64,000 nt of DNA from Diaphorobacter ruginosibacter (GCF_014395975.1 NZ_CP060714.1:5103373-5167372); one strand, 5' to 3'; positions 53,465-62,772 are shown, numbered from the stretch's first letter. Notes: generated from the letters alone by a model not told the origin. Numbers and translations: made by a program.

Positions 53465-54367
53465 TTATTCCACCTTGAACTTCGTCAATTGTGGATCGCC
53501 TGCCGGAAACTTCAGCTTCAGGTTTTCCATCACGGCGCGGGTGATGGTGGCGATCATCAGGTTGCGGTGGGTCTTGGAGTCCGCGGGCACGATGGTCCAC
53601 GGCGCCCAGGGCGTGTGCGTGGCAGGCAGCAGCTGCTCGTAGGCGCTCTGGTACAGGTCCCACTGCTTGCGTACCTCGATGTCGCCCATATCGAATTTCC
53701 AGTGCTTGGCCGGATCGTCCAGGCGCTCCTGCAGGCGCTGTCGCTGCTCTTCCTTGCTGATGTGCAGCATGAACTTGAGGATCACCGTGCCGGTGTCGGA
53801 CAGCAGCTTCTCGAACTGGTTGATGTGGTGGTAGCGGTCCTGCCGCTGCTCGGGCGTGAGCCATTGGTTGACCACGGGCACGAGCACATCCTCGTACTGG
53901 CTGCGGTTGAAGATGACGATTTCCCCCGCGCCGGGCACCTGCTGGTGGATGCGCCAGAGATAGTCGTGGGATCGCTCCAGCTCCGTGGGTGCCTTCCAGC
54001 TCACCGACCGCACGCCGAGCGGGCTCATCTCGCCGAAGACGCCGCGTGCGGTGCCGTCCTTGCCCGAGGTGTCCATGCCCTGCAGGATCACCAGCAGCTT
54101 GAACCGCCTGTCGGCGTAGAACACCTGCTGCAGCGGATCGAGTTGCTCGGCGACCTGCTGGGCCAGAGTCTTGTTGTCGGACTTGTCGCCTTTGGAAAAC
54201 GGCTTGGCCGACGGGTCGAAGTCACTGAGCTTGAAATCGGATGCCTTGCCCTTGCCGTTCCTCGCATCAACCTGGGAGTCGCTACCGGCATCGGGTTGCC
54301 ACCTGCGCCACAGTTCGCGCGTGGCCTTGTCTTCGATGTCGAACGGGTTGCTGGACGGTTGGGCCAT
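53465..54367 (-). CDS. ppk2: Polyphosphate kinase 2 family (polyphosphate:nucleotide phosphotransferase)
   Basis: Single-domain PPK2 of 300 residues starting MAQPSSNPFDIEDKATRELW at 54367, after AGGATCC; upstream Met codons are alternatives. The P-loop is VILQGMDTSGKDGT. The lid and Walker B region reads FNRSQYEDVLVPVV. The blocks RSVSWKAPTELERSHDYLWRIH and KHWKFDMGDIEVRKQWDLY are conserved in the family. It moves phosphate between polyphosphate and nucleotides; class I or III cannot be told apart here. The gene is separate from gdhA, 135 bases away. Confidence 0.91.
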   Translation of the reverse strand: MAQPSSNPFDIEDKATRELWRRWQPDAGSDSQVDARNGKGKASDFKLSDFDPSAKPFSKGDKSDNKTLAQQVAEQLDPLQQVFYADRRFKLLVILQGMDTSGKDGTARGVFGEMSPLGVRSVSWKAPTELERSHDYLWRIHQQVPGAGEIVIFNRSQYEDVLVPVVNQWLTPEQRQDRYHHINQFEKLLSDTGTVILKFMLHISKEEQRQRLQERLDDPAKHWKFDMGDIEVRKQWDLYQSAYEQLLPATHTPWAPWTIVPADSKTHRNLMIATITRAVMENLKLKFPAGDPQLTKFKVE

Positions 54368-54496
54368 CGCGGATCCTGAGGTGTGCATGAAAGGCACCCA
54401 GTATGCGCGAGGGCATTGCAGCCTCCTGTCGGAGGCCGCCGCCTCATGGCCCGTGCTTCGGGCGCGGCGATGCCTGGCCGGCGGCCCGATCGGCCA

Positions 54497-55477
54497 TCAC
54501 AGCTTGATGCCGGCCTTCTGCACGATGGCCGCGTTGTTGCGGCTTTCCTTCTGCAGCAGCGCCTCGAAATCGGCCGCGCTTTGCTGCATGGGGATGTTGT
54601 CGGTGTGGTGCATGGCCTCCTGGATCGCGGGCGTGGCGATTTCCTTGGCGAGCACGGCGTTGAGTTTGGCGACGATGTCGGCCGGCGTTCCCGCAGGGGC
54701 CAGGAAGCCGAACATCGATGTGAGATTGGCTTCTGCCAGTCCCTTCTCCGCGAGTGTCGGCACCTCGGGCTGATTCGGCGCGCGCTTCGGGCCGGTCACG
54801 GCCAGCAGGCGCAGCTTGCCCTGGTCGATCAGGCTGTTGATGGTGCCGAACGGGTTGCCGGTCATGACTTCGAACTGCGCGCTGGCGGCATCGGTCACGG
54901 TCTGCGCGATGCCCTTGTAGGGCACGTGGATGAACTCCGCGCCGGTCCTGGCCTGCACCTGTTCCAGCATGATGTGGCCCACCGAGCCGATGCCCGAGGT
55001 GGCCCAGCGCACGCTGCCGGGCTTGGCCTTGGCCTGCGCGATCATGTCTTCCAGCGTCTTGCCCTTGAAGGCCGTGGTCGCCATGAGATAGATGGGCGAG
55101 TACATCATGGGCGCCACGGCGATCACGTCATCGCTCTTGTAGGGCAGCTTCATCAGGTGCGGCATCAGCGTGACCGGGCTGATGGCGGACAGCGCGAGCG
55201 TGTAGCCGTCGGCCTTGGAGCGCGCCACCTCGGCCATGCCCACGGTGCCGCCGGCACCGCCCTTGTTGTCCACGATGATCGAGGCGCCGAGCACGTCGGC
55301 CACCTGCTGGATCAGCCTGCGGCCCACGGAGTCCGACACGCCACCGGCCACGTAGGGAATGACCACGCGGATCGTCCTGCCCTGCGGCCACGGCTTCTCG
55401 GCGCGGGCGAGCGAGGGGATCAGGGAGGGCAGGGCCAGGGCGGTGCTGGTCGCGAGGAAGCGGCGACGATCGGGCAT
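54497..55477 (-). CDS. Bug-family TTT substrate-binding protein, Tat-like leader
   Basis: Periplasmic binding protein of 326 residues. The leader MPDRRRFLATSTALALPSLI resembles a twin-arginine signal (RRRFLA). The Bug fold is seen in IRVVIPYVAGGVSDSVGRRL, IIVDNKGGAGGTVGMAEVA and HVPYKGIAQTVTDAASAQFE. Divergent from a 2-keto-4-pentenoate hydratase-like gene; the ligand may be the acid that feeds that enzyme. Confidence 0.91.
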   Translation of the reverse strand: MPDRRRFLATSTALALPSLIPSLARAEKPWPQGRTIRVVIPYVAGGVSDSVGRRLIQQVADVLGASIIVDNKGGAGGTVGMAEVARSKADGYTLALSAISPVTLMPHLMKLPYKSDDVIAVAPMMYSPIYLMATTAFKGKTLEDMIAQAKAKPGSVRWATSGIGSVGHIMLEQVQARTGAEFIHVPYKGIAQTVTDAASAQFEVMTGNPFGTINSLIDQGKLRLLAVTGPKRAPNQPEVPTLAEKGLAEANLTSMFGFLAPAGTPADIVAKLNAVLAKEIATPAIQEAMHHTDNIPMQQSAADFEALLQKESRNNAAIVQKAGIKL

Positions 55478-55663
55478 GGGAGGAGTCTTTCTTTCAGAAA
55501 ATCACAACGCGGAAGCAGGCGCAGACTCCCTGAAGCAAGGGGTTTGCGCGATGCGCGTATTCTCCGCTTCTTTTTTCTGCCTCCGATAGGTGTGCCGCTT
55601 GCGGGAGCCATTTGCCTGTGGATGGCGAACGAGTATTCACCACCCTGCGTGCACAATGCCCGC

Positions 55664-56446
55664 ATGACAACCCGCTCCGTACCGGACCTTTCGCGCCTGA
55701 TCGACGTGCTTTGCGATGCGCGCCGCCACCACAGCCTTGCGGATGCCGCAGCATTCGCCCATCTGCCGGACTCCGAGGCCGATGCCTATGCCGTCCAGCG
55801 TGGCGTGGGCGCGGGGCTGCAGCTGTTCGCCGGCGCCGTGCCGCGCCACTGGAAATCGGGCGGGGCGAACCGCTCGGCGGTGCTCACGCATGCTCCGCTG
55901 CCCGACGCGGGGGTCTGGGCCTCTCCCGCGGATGCCGGCACGTGGCCGTTTCACTTGCGGCTGGTGGAAGCCGAGATGGCACTGCGACTGGGTGCCGATG
56001 TCACGCCGGAGCAGGCGGCCTCGATGACGCCCGAGTCGGCCCATGCATGCATCGATGCCATGGCCGTGGCGATCGAAATGGTCGACACCCGCTGGCGTCA
56101 GCCGCTCGATGAGGTGCCCGCGTTGCTCAAGCTGGCCGACATGGGCGTGCATGGCGCGCTGGTGCTGGGCGACTGGGTGCCCTATCGGCGCCTTGACTGG
56201 TCCGCGCAACGCTGCCGTATCCGCATCGGCCTGCAGGGCGAGCGGGTGTTCACCGGCACGCATTCGCTGGCCGACCCCGCATGGCTGCTGCCCCAGTGGC
56301 TGCGCGATGTGGCGCAGCAGTTCGGCACCGTGCCCGCCGGCACGGTGGTCACCACCGGCAACTGGGTGGGTCTGCTGGCGGGGGATGCGGGCGATCTGGT
56401 GCAGGCGGAGTTCGACGGCGTGGGGCACGCCCGCCTGCAGTTGTAA
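55664..56446 (+). CDS. 2-keto-4-pentenoate hydratase / fumarylacetoacetate hydrolase-like protein
   Basis: Protein of 260 residues starting MTTRSVPDLSRLIDVLCDAR at 55664; the upstream part of the open frame lies antisense to other genes. The layout matches MhpD/DmpE hydratases: an N-terminal helical part (AYAVQRGVGAGLQLFAGAVP), metal-binding VEAEMALRLGADV and AIEMVDTRW, and the late TVVTTGNWVGLLAGDAGDLVQAEF. Hydratases of this family act in meta-cleavage pathways; neither a dioxygenase nor an aldolase gene is adjacent. Confidence 0.85.
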   Translation: MTTRSVPDLSRLIDVLCDARRHHSLADAAAFAHLPDSEADAYAVQRGVGAGLQLFAGAVPRHWKSGGANRSAVLTHAPLPDAGVWASPADAGTWPFHLRLVEAEMALRLGADVTPEQAASMTPESAHACIDAMAVAIEMVDTRWRQPLDEVPALLKLADMGVHGALVLGDWVPYRRLDWSAQRCRIRIGLQGERVFTGTHSLADPAWLLPQWLRDVAQQFGTVPAGTVVTTGNWVGLLAGDAGDLVQAEFDGVGHARLQL

Positions 56447-56463
56447 GAGCGGCTGGTCGGGGG

Positions 56464-57726
56464 TTACAGCGGCCGGGGCTGGTCGAGGGCCTTGCCGTTG
56501 CGAGCCAGCACCTTGCCGCCGCGTACCACCCAGGTGCGCGGTGTGTGCGTGGCGAGTGCCTCCTGGACGCTTCGCGCCTCCATGGCGAAGAAGCTTGCAG
56601 GGGCACCGATCTCCACGTTGTGCCAAGGCAGCTGCATGGCCCGTGCCGCGTCCGAGGTGGCAAGCTCGAGCGCGCCGAGCATCTGGGCATCCGTGCGCCA
56701 GTCCGCCCGCCAGCCGATGAGCGCCGCGCGCTCCAGCATGTCGCCTGTGCCATAGGGCGACCAGATGTCGCGTACGTTGTCGTTGCCCGCGAAGACCGTC
56801 ACGCCCTGTTCGCGCAGAAGCGTGATCGGCGGCAATGGATGCGACGCAGCGCCGTGCGTGACGAGGTGCACGCCTGCTTCGGCCATGAGGTCGGCCGTGG
56901 CGCGGGCGCGCGATTCGGGCACATGGCCCAGGCAGAAGCCGTGGCTCACGGTCACGCGCCCCTGCATGCCCAGTGCGCGTGTGCGCTTGCAGATCTCGCG
57001 GATCGAGAACAGGCCGAGTTCGTCACCCTCATGCAGGTGCACATCGACGCCCACGCCGCGCCGGTGCGCAATCGAGAAAATGCCGTTGAGCTGGCCGGCC
57101 GGGTCGCTGTCCACCTCGCAGGGGTCCATGCCGCCCACCAGGTCCGCACCCGCCGCGATGGCCGAGTCCAGCAGTTCCAGCGTGCCCGGAGCCCGCATCA
57201 CACCGGTCTGAGGGAAGGCGACGATCTGGATCTGCGCCCAGTCCCCATGCGCCTGGCGCGCCTCCAGAACGCCTTCCAGCGCCTTCAATCCGTTGCGGGG
57301 CTCGACATCCACGTGGGTGCGCAGCGCGCCGGTGCCCTGCGCGGCGCATGTGCGGATCAGGTGCGCCGCGCGCTCGGCGGCCGAGAGTGCCAGCGTGGGC
57401 ATCAGCTGCAGCTCGGTCTCGATGCGGCTGGCGCGTGTGGGGCCGGCGGCATGGGGCATCCAGGGAAGGCCGAGCAGCGTCTTGTCCAGGTGCAGGTGCC
57501 CGTCGATCAGCGTGGGCAGCACGAGCTGGCCCTGCAGGTCGAGCGCGACCTCGCAGGCCGGCGCCTCGCTCATCGGAATGATGGATTCGAAGCGGCCGTC
57601 CAGGATCGCCAGCCGTACCAGCCGGCCGTCGGCAAGCAGGGCGTTATCGATAGGGCGCAACTGGGGCGCGCAGGGGACGCAGGTCTTCTTGCGGCTTGGA
57701 GATGTCATCGGGGGCTTGCAATCCAT
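56464..57726 (-). CDS. Amidohydrolase, cytosine deaminase-like
   Basis: Metal-dependent hydrolase of 420 residues (start ATG 57726; MTSPSRKK at 57708 is possible). The N-terminal metal motif is IDGHLHLDKTLLG, the second His is in VGVDVHLHEGDELG, another His in VTVSHGFCLGH and the metal Asp in VFAGNDNVRDIWSPYG. These match cytosine deaminase/isocytosine or N-acyl amidohydrolases (HxHLDK, HLHE, SHxF, DN). The real substrate is unknown. It is convergent with the hydratase gene and followed upstream by a LysR gene on the same strand. Confidence 0.87.
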   Translation of the reverse strand: MDCKPPMTSPSRKKTCVPCAPQLRPIDNALLADGRLVRLAILDGRFESIIPMSEAPACEVALDLQGQLVLPTLIDGHLHLDKTLLGLPWMPHAAGPTRASRIETELQLMPTLALSAAERAAHLIRTCAAQGTGALRTHVDVEPRNGLKALEGVLEARQAHGDWAQIQIVAFPQTGVMRAPGTLELLDSAIAAGADLVGGMDPCEVDSDPAGQLNGIFSIAHRRGVGVDVHLHEGDELGLFSIREICKRTRALGMQGRVTVSHGFCLGHVPESRARATADLMAEAGVHLVTHGAASHPLPPITLLREQGVTVFAGNDNVRDIWSPYGTGDMLERAALIGWRADWRTDAQMLGALELATSDAARAMQLPWHNVEIGAPASFFAMEARSVQEALATHTPRTWVVRGGKVLARNGKALDQPRPL

Positions 57727-57774
57727 CAATCGTTTGTTTTTTCGTTCGTGTGTCCGTCGGCGAGCCGGCAGGGC

Positions 57775-58719
57775 CTATGGCGTCCGGTGCGCGGGCTCGC
57801 GCATGCGGCGCTCCCGCATCAGCGCGATGAAGCGTTGTGCGCCCAGGCCCGGCGCATGTTCGCGCGACCAGACCCAGTCCACGAAGAGCGTAGTGCCGTT
57901 GCTGATGTTTTCCAACGGTATTTCCATCAGGCTGCCGGCATGGATGTGGGATTCGACAAGGCTCTTGGGCAGCCAGCCCCAGGCGAGCCCCGCGCTGATG
58001 AGCGCGAGCGCCGCGAGATGGCTGTCGGTACGCCAGATCTGGTGGGAGAACACGAAGCGCAGGTCGGTCTGCTGCGGATCGCGGCTGGCCACCAGCACCT
58101 GGCGGGTGAGCGCCAGCGTGGCGATGTCCAGCTGCCCGGGCCCCGCGTCCGGGCCGGCTTTCTCCCTGTCCCGGACGGCGCGCCACGGCGCATAGTCCGG
58201 CGACATCACGGCCACCAGCGTTTCGCGCCCCAGCTCGTGGAATTCCTCGCGGCCGTCGATGGCCGGCCGCTCGAACACCAGCGCCAGTTGCGCCCGCCCG
58301 CTGTGCAGCAGTTCCAGCGCATCGGTCTGCGGCGCGGCCAGCACCTCGATGACGAGCGAGGGGAACTCTTCCACCAGCGGCGCCAGCGCGTCCGCCCAGC
58401 TGGTGGAGAGCAGCTCCGGCGCGATGGCGAAAGTGAGCCGTTCCTCGAGACCCTGGTGCAGCGCCACGGCCTGGCCATTGAGCTGCTGCAACTGCTGCGC
58501 GAGCAGCCGCGCCTGCGGCTCGAGCGCCAGCGCGGCGGGCGTGGGCCGGGGCTCGCGCGTGCCGCGGTCGAACAGCTGGATGTCCAGTTCCGCTTCAAGC
58601 AACGAGATGGTCATGCTCACCGCCGAAGGCACGCGCGAGAGCGAGCGCGCGGCCGCCGAGAACGAGCCCTTGTCGAGCACGGCCAGGAACACCTGCACAT
58701 TGTCCGAAGTGAAAGCCAT
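57775..58719 (-). CDS. LysR-family regulator (candidate PACE pump regulator)
   Basis: Regulator of 314 residues starting MAFTSDNVQVFLAVLDKGSF. Helix-turn-helix AAARSLSRVPSAVSMTISLLE with FDRGTREPRPT wing, then an effector domain from about residue 90. It is divergent from a PACE efflux gene with a short 71-base gap carrying a T-N11-A palindrome. This is the AceR/AceI arrangement, in which the LysR protein activates the pump when a biguanide or diamine is present. It might also control the amidohydrolase gene downstream. Confidence 0.9.
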   Translation of the reverse strand: MAFTSDNVQVFLAVLDKGSFSAAARSLSRVPSAVSMTISLLEAELDIQLFDRGTREPRPTPAALALEPQARLLAQQLQQLNGQAVALHQGLEERLTFAIAPELLSTSWADALAPLVEEFPSLVIEVLAAPQTDALELLHSGRAQLALVFERPAIDGREEFHELGRETLVAVMSPDYAPWRAVRDREKAGPDAGPGQLDIATLALTRQVLVASRDPQQTDLRFVFSHQIWRTDSHLAALALISAGLAWGWLPKSLVESHIHAGSLMEIPLENISNGTTLFVDWVWSREHAPGLGAQRFIALMRERRMREPAHRTP

Positions 58720-58730
58720 GCCTCAATCTA

Positions 58731-58743
58731 TCAGATTATCTGA
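58731..58743. promoter_or_regulatory. LysR-type T-N11-A palindrome in the lysR/PACE gap
   Basis: TCAGAT-T-ATCTGA is a perfect 6-bp palindrome and conforms to the T-N11-A LysR motif. It starts 12 bases upstream of the lysR start codon and ends 48 bases from the PACE gene. Confidence 0.55.
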
Positions 58744-58790
58744 AAGATTCTGACTTTTTTCTTCAATTTAAGGCGCATAAACTCCGTGAC

Positions 58791-59252
58791 ATGAATCAAA
58801 AAACACAAGCCGCCGGCCTTCAGGGCGCGAGGCGTAGGGTGATTTACGTCACTCTTTATGAACTGATTGCCGTGATCTGCGCGAGTGCCCTTTTCATGGC
58901 CGCGGGTCAGAGCGTGGGGCATTCCGGAGGCATGGCCGTGGCCGCCTCGACGATCGCCATTGCCTGGAATGTCGCCTTCAACACGCTGTTCGAGATGTGG
59001 GAGGCCCGCCAGCCGGTCAAGGGCCGCTCGACGACCCGCCGTATTGCCCACGCGCTCGGTTTCGAGGGCGGCATCGCGCTGGCGCTCATTCCGCTCATGG
59101 CCTGGTGGTTCAACGTGAGCCTGTGGCAGGCCACCGTGATGGAAGCGGGCTTGTTGGTTTTCTTCCTGTTCTACACTTATGCGTTCAACTGGTCGTTCGA
59201 CCGGCTTTTCGGATTGCCGGCCTCGGCCCAGGCCGTGCCTGTGAAGGCCTGA
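58791..59252 (+). CDS. PACE-family efflux transporter (AceI-like)
   Basis: Four-helix membrane protein of 153 residues made of two BTP (bacterial transmembrane pair) repeats. Repeat 1 shows RRVIYVTLYELIAV and WNVAFNTLFEMWE, repeat 2 RRIAHALGFEGGIAL and YTYAFNWSFDRLFG, the hallmarks of proteobacterial antimicrobial compound efflux pumps. The Glu in TLYELIA is the likely proton-coupling residue. These pumps export chlorhexidine, acriflavine or short-chain diamines. Confidence 0.93.
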   Translation: MNQKTQAAGLQGARRRVIYVTLYELIAVICASALFMAAGQSVGHSGGMAVAASTIAIAWNVAFNTLFEMWEARQPVKGRSTTRRIAHALGFEGGIALALIPLMAWWFNVSLWQATVMEAGLLVFFLFYTYAFNWSFDRLFGLPASAQAVPVKA

Positions 59253-59290
59253 GATCGTCCACACGCACCGGGGTCCTTCGCTCTTTCGCG

Positions 59291-60211
59291 TCACTCCGCG
59301 CTCCGGGCGAGCGCGGCGTTTCGTGCCTTGGCCTTCTGCACGGCCGGCCTGAGCAAGGCCACGAACTCGCTGGCCGCGGCGCTGCGGGATGCTCCGCGCC
59401 GCCACAGCACTCCCGCGCGCCGGATCGTGCGCGGCTCATGCAGGGGGATTGCGCGCATGTCCTCTCCTGCATTGAGCGCGGCGTGCTCCGCCGCAATCGT
59501 CGCGAGCGGGGCGTGGCGGCAGGCGAGCAGCAACGCATCCACCGATTCCATCTCCACCCGCACGAGCGGCTTGACATGCGCCTGCGCGAAGGCGCCGTCG
59601 ATGAGCCTGCGCGTCGCAAAGCTGCCGGGCAGCAGCGCCAGCGGCACGTCGGCCAGCTCCGCCATGCGCATCGTGCGGCGCCTGGCCAGCGGATGACTGG
59701 CATGCACCACCAGATGCATGCGCTCGTCAAACAGCGGCTCGGCCTCGATTTCCTCGCGCACGGCGGGGTGGAAGGCAATACCCAGGTCGAGCCGGCCCGC
59801 GATGAGCTGCTCCTCGATCTGGCCGCTGCGCAGGTCACGGATCATCACGCGCACGCCGGGGTAGGCCGCACTGAAGGCGGCGACCGCATCGGGAACGAAG
59901 AGCGTGAGGAACGTGGGAATCACACCCACGGTGAGCGTGCCCGCCTGCAGGCCGGCCATGTCGGCCAGCGCCATGCGGCCTGCATCAAGCTCCTGCAGCG
60001 CGCGGGCGGCATAGCCGCGAAAGGCGATGCCCGCCTGCGACAGCTTCAGGCCTCGCCCCAGGCGATCGAACAGGGGCATGCCAAGTTCGGCCTCGAGCTG
60101 CCGCAGCCCGTGCGACAGCGTGGATTGCGTGACGAACAGTGCCTCGGCCGATTGCGTGAGGTGCTCGGTTTCCGCCACGCTCAGGAAATAGCGGAGTTGG
60201 CGTAATTCCAT
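59291..60211 (-). CDS. LysR-family transcriptional regulator (CynR/CatR-like)
   Basis: Regulator of 306 residues starting MELRQLRYFLSVAETEHLTQ at 60211; a start at 60238 would add nine residues. The helix-turn-helix is SAEALFVTQSTLSHGLRQLE. The effector domain begins near GTLTVGVIPTFLTL. It is divergent from a muconate cycloisomerase-like gene, with a near-perfect inverted repeat between them, so that operon is the likely target. Confidence 0.91.
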   Translation of the reverse strand: MELRQLRYFLSVAETEHLTQSAEALFVTQSTLSHGLRQLEAELGMPLFDRLGRGLKLSQAGIAFRGYAARALQELDAGRMALADMAGLQAGTLTVGVIPTFLTLFVPDAVAAFSAAYPGVRVMIRDLRSGQIEEQLIAGRLDLGIAFHPAVREEIEAEPLFDERMHLVVHASHPLARRRTMRMAELADVPLALLPGSFATRRLIDGAFAQAHVKPLVRVEMESVDALLLACRHAPLATIAAEHAALNAGEDMRAIPLHEPRTIRRAGVLWRRGASRSAAASEFVALLRPAVQKAKARNAALARSAE

Positions 60212-60233
60212 GGGATTTCCTGCTATCAAACTG

Positions 60234-60254
60234 ATCAAAGGGTAAACCCTTGAT
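60234..60254. promoter_or_regulatory. Inverted repeat between lysR and cycloisomerase genes
   Basis: ATCAAAGGGT-AA-ACCCTTGAT forms near-perfect 9-10 bp arms, 23 bases upstream of the lysR start. Next to it, an AT-rich ATATATAT stretch at about 60291-60300 may be the -10 region of the rightward promoter. Confidence 0.55.
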
Positions 60255-60359
60255 TTACCAATTGATCGATTTCATCGAACGAAATGTGCAATATATATCA
60301 TTGGATCTGCCGCACCGCGGCGCGATAAGGTCCACAGCAGATCGCTTTTTCTTCTGCCC

Positions 60360-61571
60360 ATGACCGACTCCACTCCCGCCGCTGTGTCCCCGTCTGCCGC
60401 CCGCCTGCGCATCGAGCGCATCGAGGCGCGCATCCTGGACATTCCCACGATCCGGCCGCACAAGTTCTCGTTCGGCTCCATCTCCCGCCAGAGCCCGGTG
60501 GTGGTGCAGTTGTGGCTCAGCGACGGCGCCTGCGGCTTCGGTGAGGCGGCGACCATCGGCGGCCCGTCGTGGAACGAGGAATCACCCGAGAGCATCCTGC
60601 TGGCGATCCAGCACTATCTGGCGCCCGCCGTGGCCGGCAAGGACGCCACGCGCTTCGAGGCGCTTATCCAGCAGATGGATGCGGTCTGCAAGGGCAACCG
60701 GTTTGCCAAGAGCGCCGTGGAGATGGCGGCGATCGACGCCGTCGCACGCTCATTGAACGTGCCTGCATACCAGCTGCTCGGCGGCAAGGTGCGCGAGAGC
60801 CTGCCGATCGCCTGGACGCTCGCGAGCGGCGACTCCGCCAAGGACATCGAGGAGGCCGAGCGCATGCTCGAAATACGCCGCCACCGCATCTTCAAGCTCA
60901 AGATCGGCGCGCGCGCACCGCAGGACGACGTGGCCCATGTATCGCGCATCGCACGCGCGCTGGATGGCCGCGCCAGCATGACGGTGGACATCAACCAGGC
61001 CTGGGACGGCAATACCGCCCGCCGGTTCGTGCCCGAACTGATCGACGCTGGCGTGACGCTGTTCGAGCAGCCGGTGGCGCAGTGGAACGAGGACGCGCTC
61101 GCGCAGCTCACCGCCACACTGCCGCACACCGCGCTCGTGATGGCCGACGAGACCGTGTGCTCGCCGCAGGATGCGATGCGCCTGGCGCGCGGCAGGGCCT
61201 GCCATGTGTTCTCGCTCAAGATCGCCAAGCACGGCGGCCTGGTCCGCACGCGCGCCGTGGCAGCCGTGGCCCATGCCGCCGACATCGGCTGGTACGGCGG
61301 CACCATGCTCGAGACCTCGATCGGCAGCGCCGCGTCCGCGCACGTGTTTGCCACGCTGCCTGGCGCGCACCACAACTGCGAGCTGTTCGGCCCGCAACTG
61401 CTGGTGGACGACATCGTCGAGCACCGCATGGAGCTGCGCGATTTCGACCTGCAATTGCCCGACGGCCCGGGCTTCGGCGTGGAGGTGGTGCCCGAGCGTC
61501 TCGAGCGCTTCGACCGCGCGCGCGAAGGCCTGCATGCCGTGCACGTGGACATGGGCCGCGGGGCCCAGTGA
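60360..61571 (+). CDS. Muconate cycloisomerase-like enolase-superfamily enzyme
   Basis: Enzyme of 403 residues, MLE subgroup of the enolase superfamily. Residues in order: substrate-loop IRPHKFSFG, catalytic KxK in IFKLKIGAR, metal ligands in VDINQAWDG, FEQPVAQWN and MADETV, the second catalytic Lys in SLKIAKHGG, and YGGTMLETSIG. The pattern matches muconate and chloromuconate cycloisomerases (CatB/TcbD), which lactonise cis,cis-muconate. No catA or catC gene is here, so another lactonising or racemising role is possible. Confidence 0.87.
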   Translation: MTDSTPAAVSPSAARLRIERIEARILDIPTIRPHKFSFGSISRQSPVVVQLWLSDGACGFGEAATIGGPSWNEESPESILLAIQHYLAPAVAGKDATRFEALIQQMDAVCKGNRFAKSAVEMAAIDAVARSLNVPAYQLLGGKVRESLPIAWTLASGDSAKDIEEAERMLEIRRHRIFKLKIGARAPQDDVAHVSRIARALDGRASMTVDINQAWDGNTARRFVPELIDAGVTLFEQPVAQWNEDALAQLTATLPHTALVMADETVCSPQDAMRLARGRACHVFSLKIAKHGGLVRTRAVAAVAHAADIGWYGGTMLETSIGSAASAHVFATLPGAHHNCELFGPQLLVDDIVEHRMELRDFDLQLPDGPGFGVEVVPERLERFDRAREGLHAVHVDMGRGAQ

Positions 61572-61632
61572 ATCATACCCGGCCGGCATGGACCGGCATC
61601 CGAAAACCCCATCCATTTCCAAGAGACAAAGC

Positions 61633-62634
61633 ATGAAACTCCAACGCCGCTCCCTCGTTCTTCTTGCCGGCGCAGCCGCACTGGCCGGTGCCGGCCTGAT
61701 CCCGGCAGCCGCCGGTGCACAGCAGCCCGAGGCCCATTGGCCGAGCAAGCCCATCAAGTGGATCGTTCCATTTCCGCCGGGCGGCGCGATGGATGTGATC
61801 GCCCGCACGCTGGGCGACAAGATCGGCCGCGAGCTGGGACAGGCGGTGGTGGTGGAAAACCGTCCCGGCGCGGGTGGCAACATCGGTGCGGACTACGTCG
61901 CCAAGCAGCCCGCCGACGGTTACACGGTGATGATCACCTCCATCGGCATGGCGACCAACAAGGCGCTGTATGCCAAGTTGAGCTATGACCCGGTGAAGGA
62001 TTTCGCGCCCATCAGCCTGCTGGCCGTGGTGCCGAACGTGCTGGTGGTGAACACCGGGAAGAACCCCGACAAATCCGTGAAGGAAGTGATCGCCCACGCG
62101 AAGAAGGAGCCAGGCAAGCTCACCTACGCCTCGGCGGGCAACGGCACGTCGATCCACCTGGCCGGCGAGGTGTTCGCATCGATGGCGGGCGTCAACATCC
62201 TGCACGTGCCCTATAAGGGCAGCGGCCCGGCCATCACCGACATGCTGGGCGGCCAGATCGACCTGATGTTCGACAGCATCACATCTGCGCGTCCGCACAT
62301 CCAGGCGGGCAAGCTGCGCGCGCTCGGCGTGACCACCTCCAAACGCTCCTCCGCGCTGCCGGACGTGCCCACGATTGCCGAAGCGGGCGTGCCCGGCTAC
62401 GAGGTCTCGCCCTGGTTCGCGGCATTCGCGCCGGCAGGCACGCCGCCCGAGATCGTCAGCAGGCTCAACAAGGTGATGAACGATGCGATGAAGCAGCCGG
62501 ACACCCTCAAGAAGCTGGAGTCCGTGGGCGCCGAGCCCATTGGCAGCACGCCGCAGGAGCTGGCCGCGCACCTGGACAAGGAGCTGGACCGCTGGGGCAA
62601 GCTGATCAAGGAGCGCAACATCCGCATGGACTGA
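61633..62634 (+). CDS. Bug-family TTT substrate-binding protein
   Basis: Periplasmic binding protein of 333 residues starting MKLQRRSLVLLAGAAALAGA at 61633, with cleavage near AGAQQ (about 30). Bug fold landmarks: IKWIVPFPPGGAMDVIARTL, VVVENRPGAGGNIGADYVA, HVPYKGSGPAITDMLGGQIDL and late VSPWFAAFAPAGTPPEIV. It is 61 bases downstream of the cycloisomerase gene and probably in its operon, binding that pathway's substrate. Confidence 0.92.
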   Translation: MKLQRRSLVLLAGAAALAGAGLIPAAAGAQQPEAHWPSKPIKWIVPFPPGGAMDVIARTLGDKIGRELGQAVVVENRPGAGGNIGADYVAKQPADGYTVMITSIGMATNKALYAKLSYDPVKDFAPISLLAVVPNVLVVNTGKNPDKSVKEVIAHAKKEPGKLTYASAGNGTSIHLAGEVFASMAGVNILHVPYKGSGPAITDMLGGQIDLMFDSITSARPHIQAGKLRALGVTTSKRSSALPDVPTIAEAGVPGYEVSPWFAAFAPAGTPPEIVSRLNKVMNDAMKQPDTLKKLESVGAEPIGSTPQELAAHLDKELDRWGKLIKERNIRMD

Positions 62635-62772
62635 CGTTTGACGCAGGGGCATGGGGATGGGCCGCCGGCCCGCCCATGTCACTTTCGTTTGCAAAAAAGT
62701 GATAGCTATTAGCGCAAGCCAGTAGAGTGATCTCACGAATGTCCGGGAGAATCCGATGCAACGAGGAGTTGC

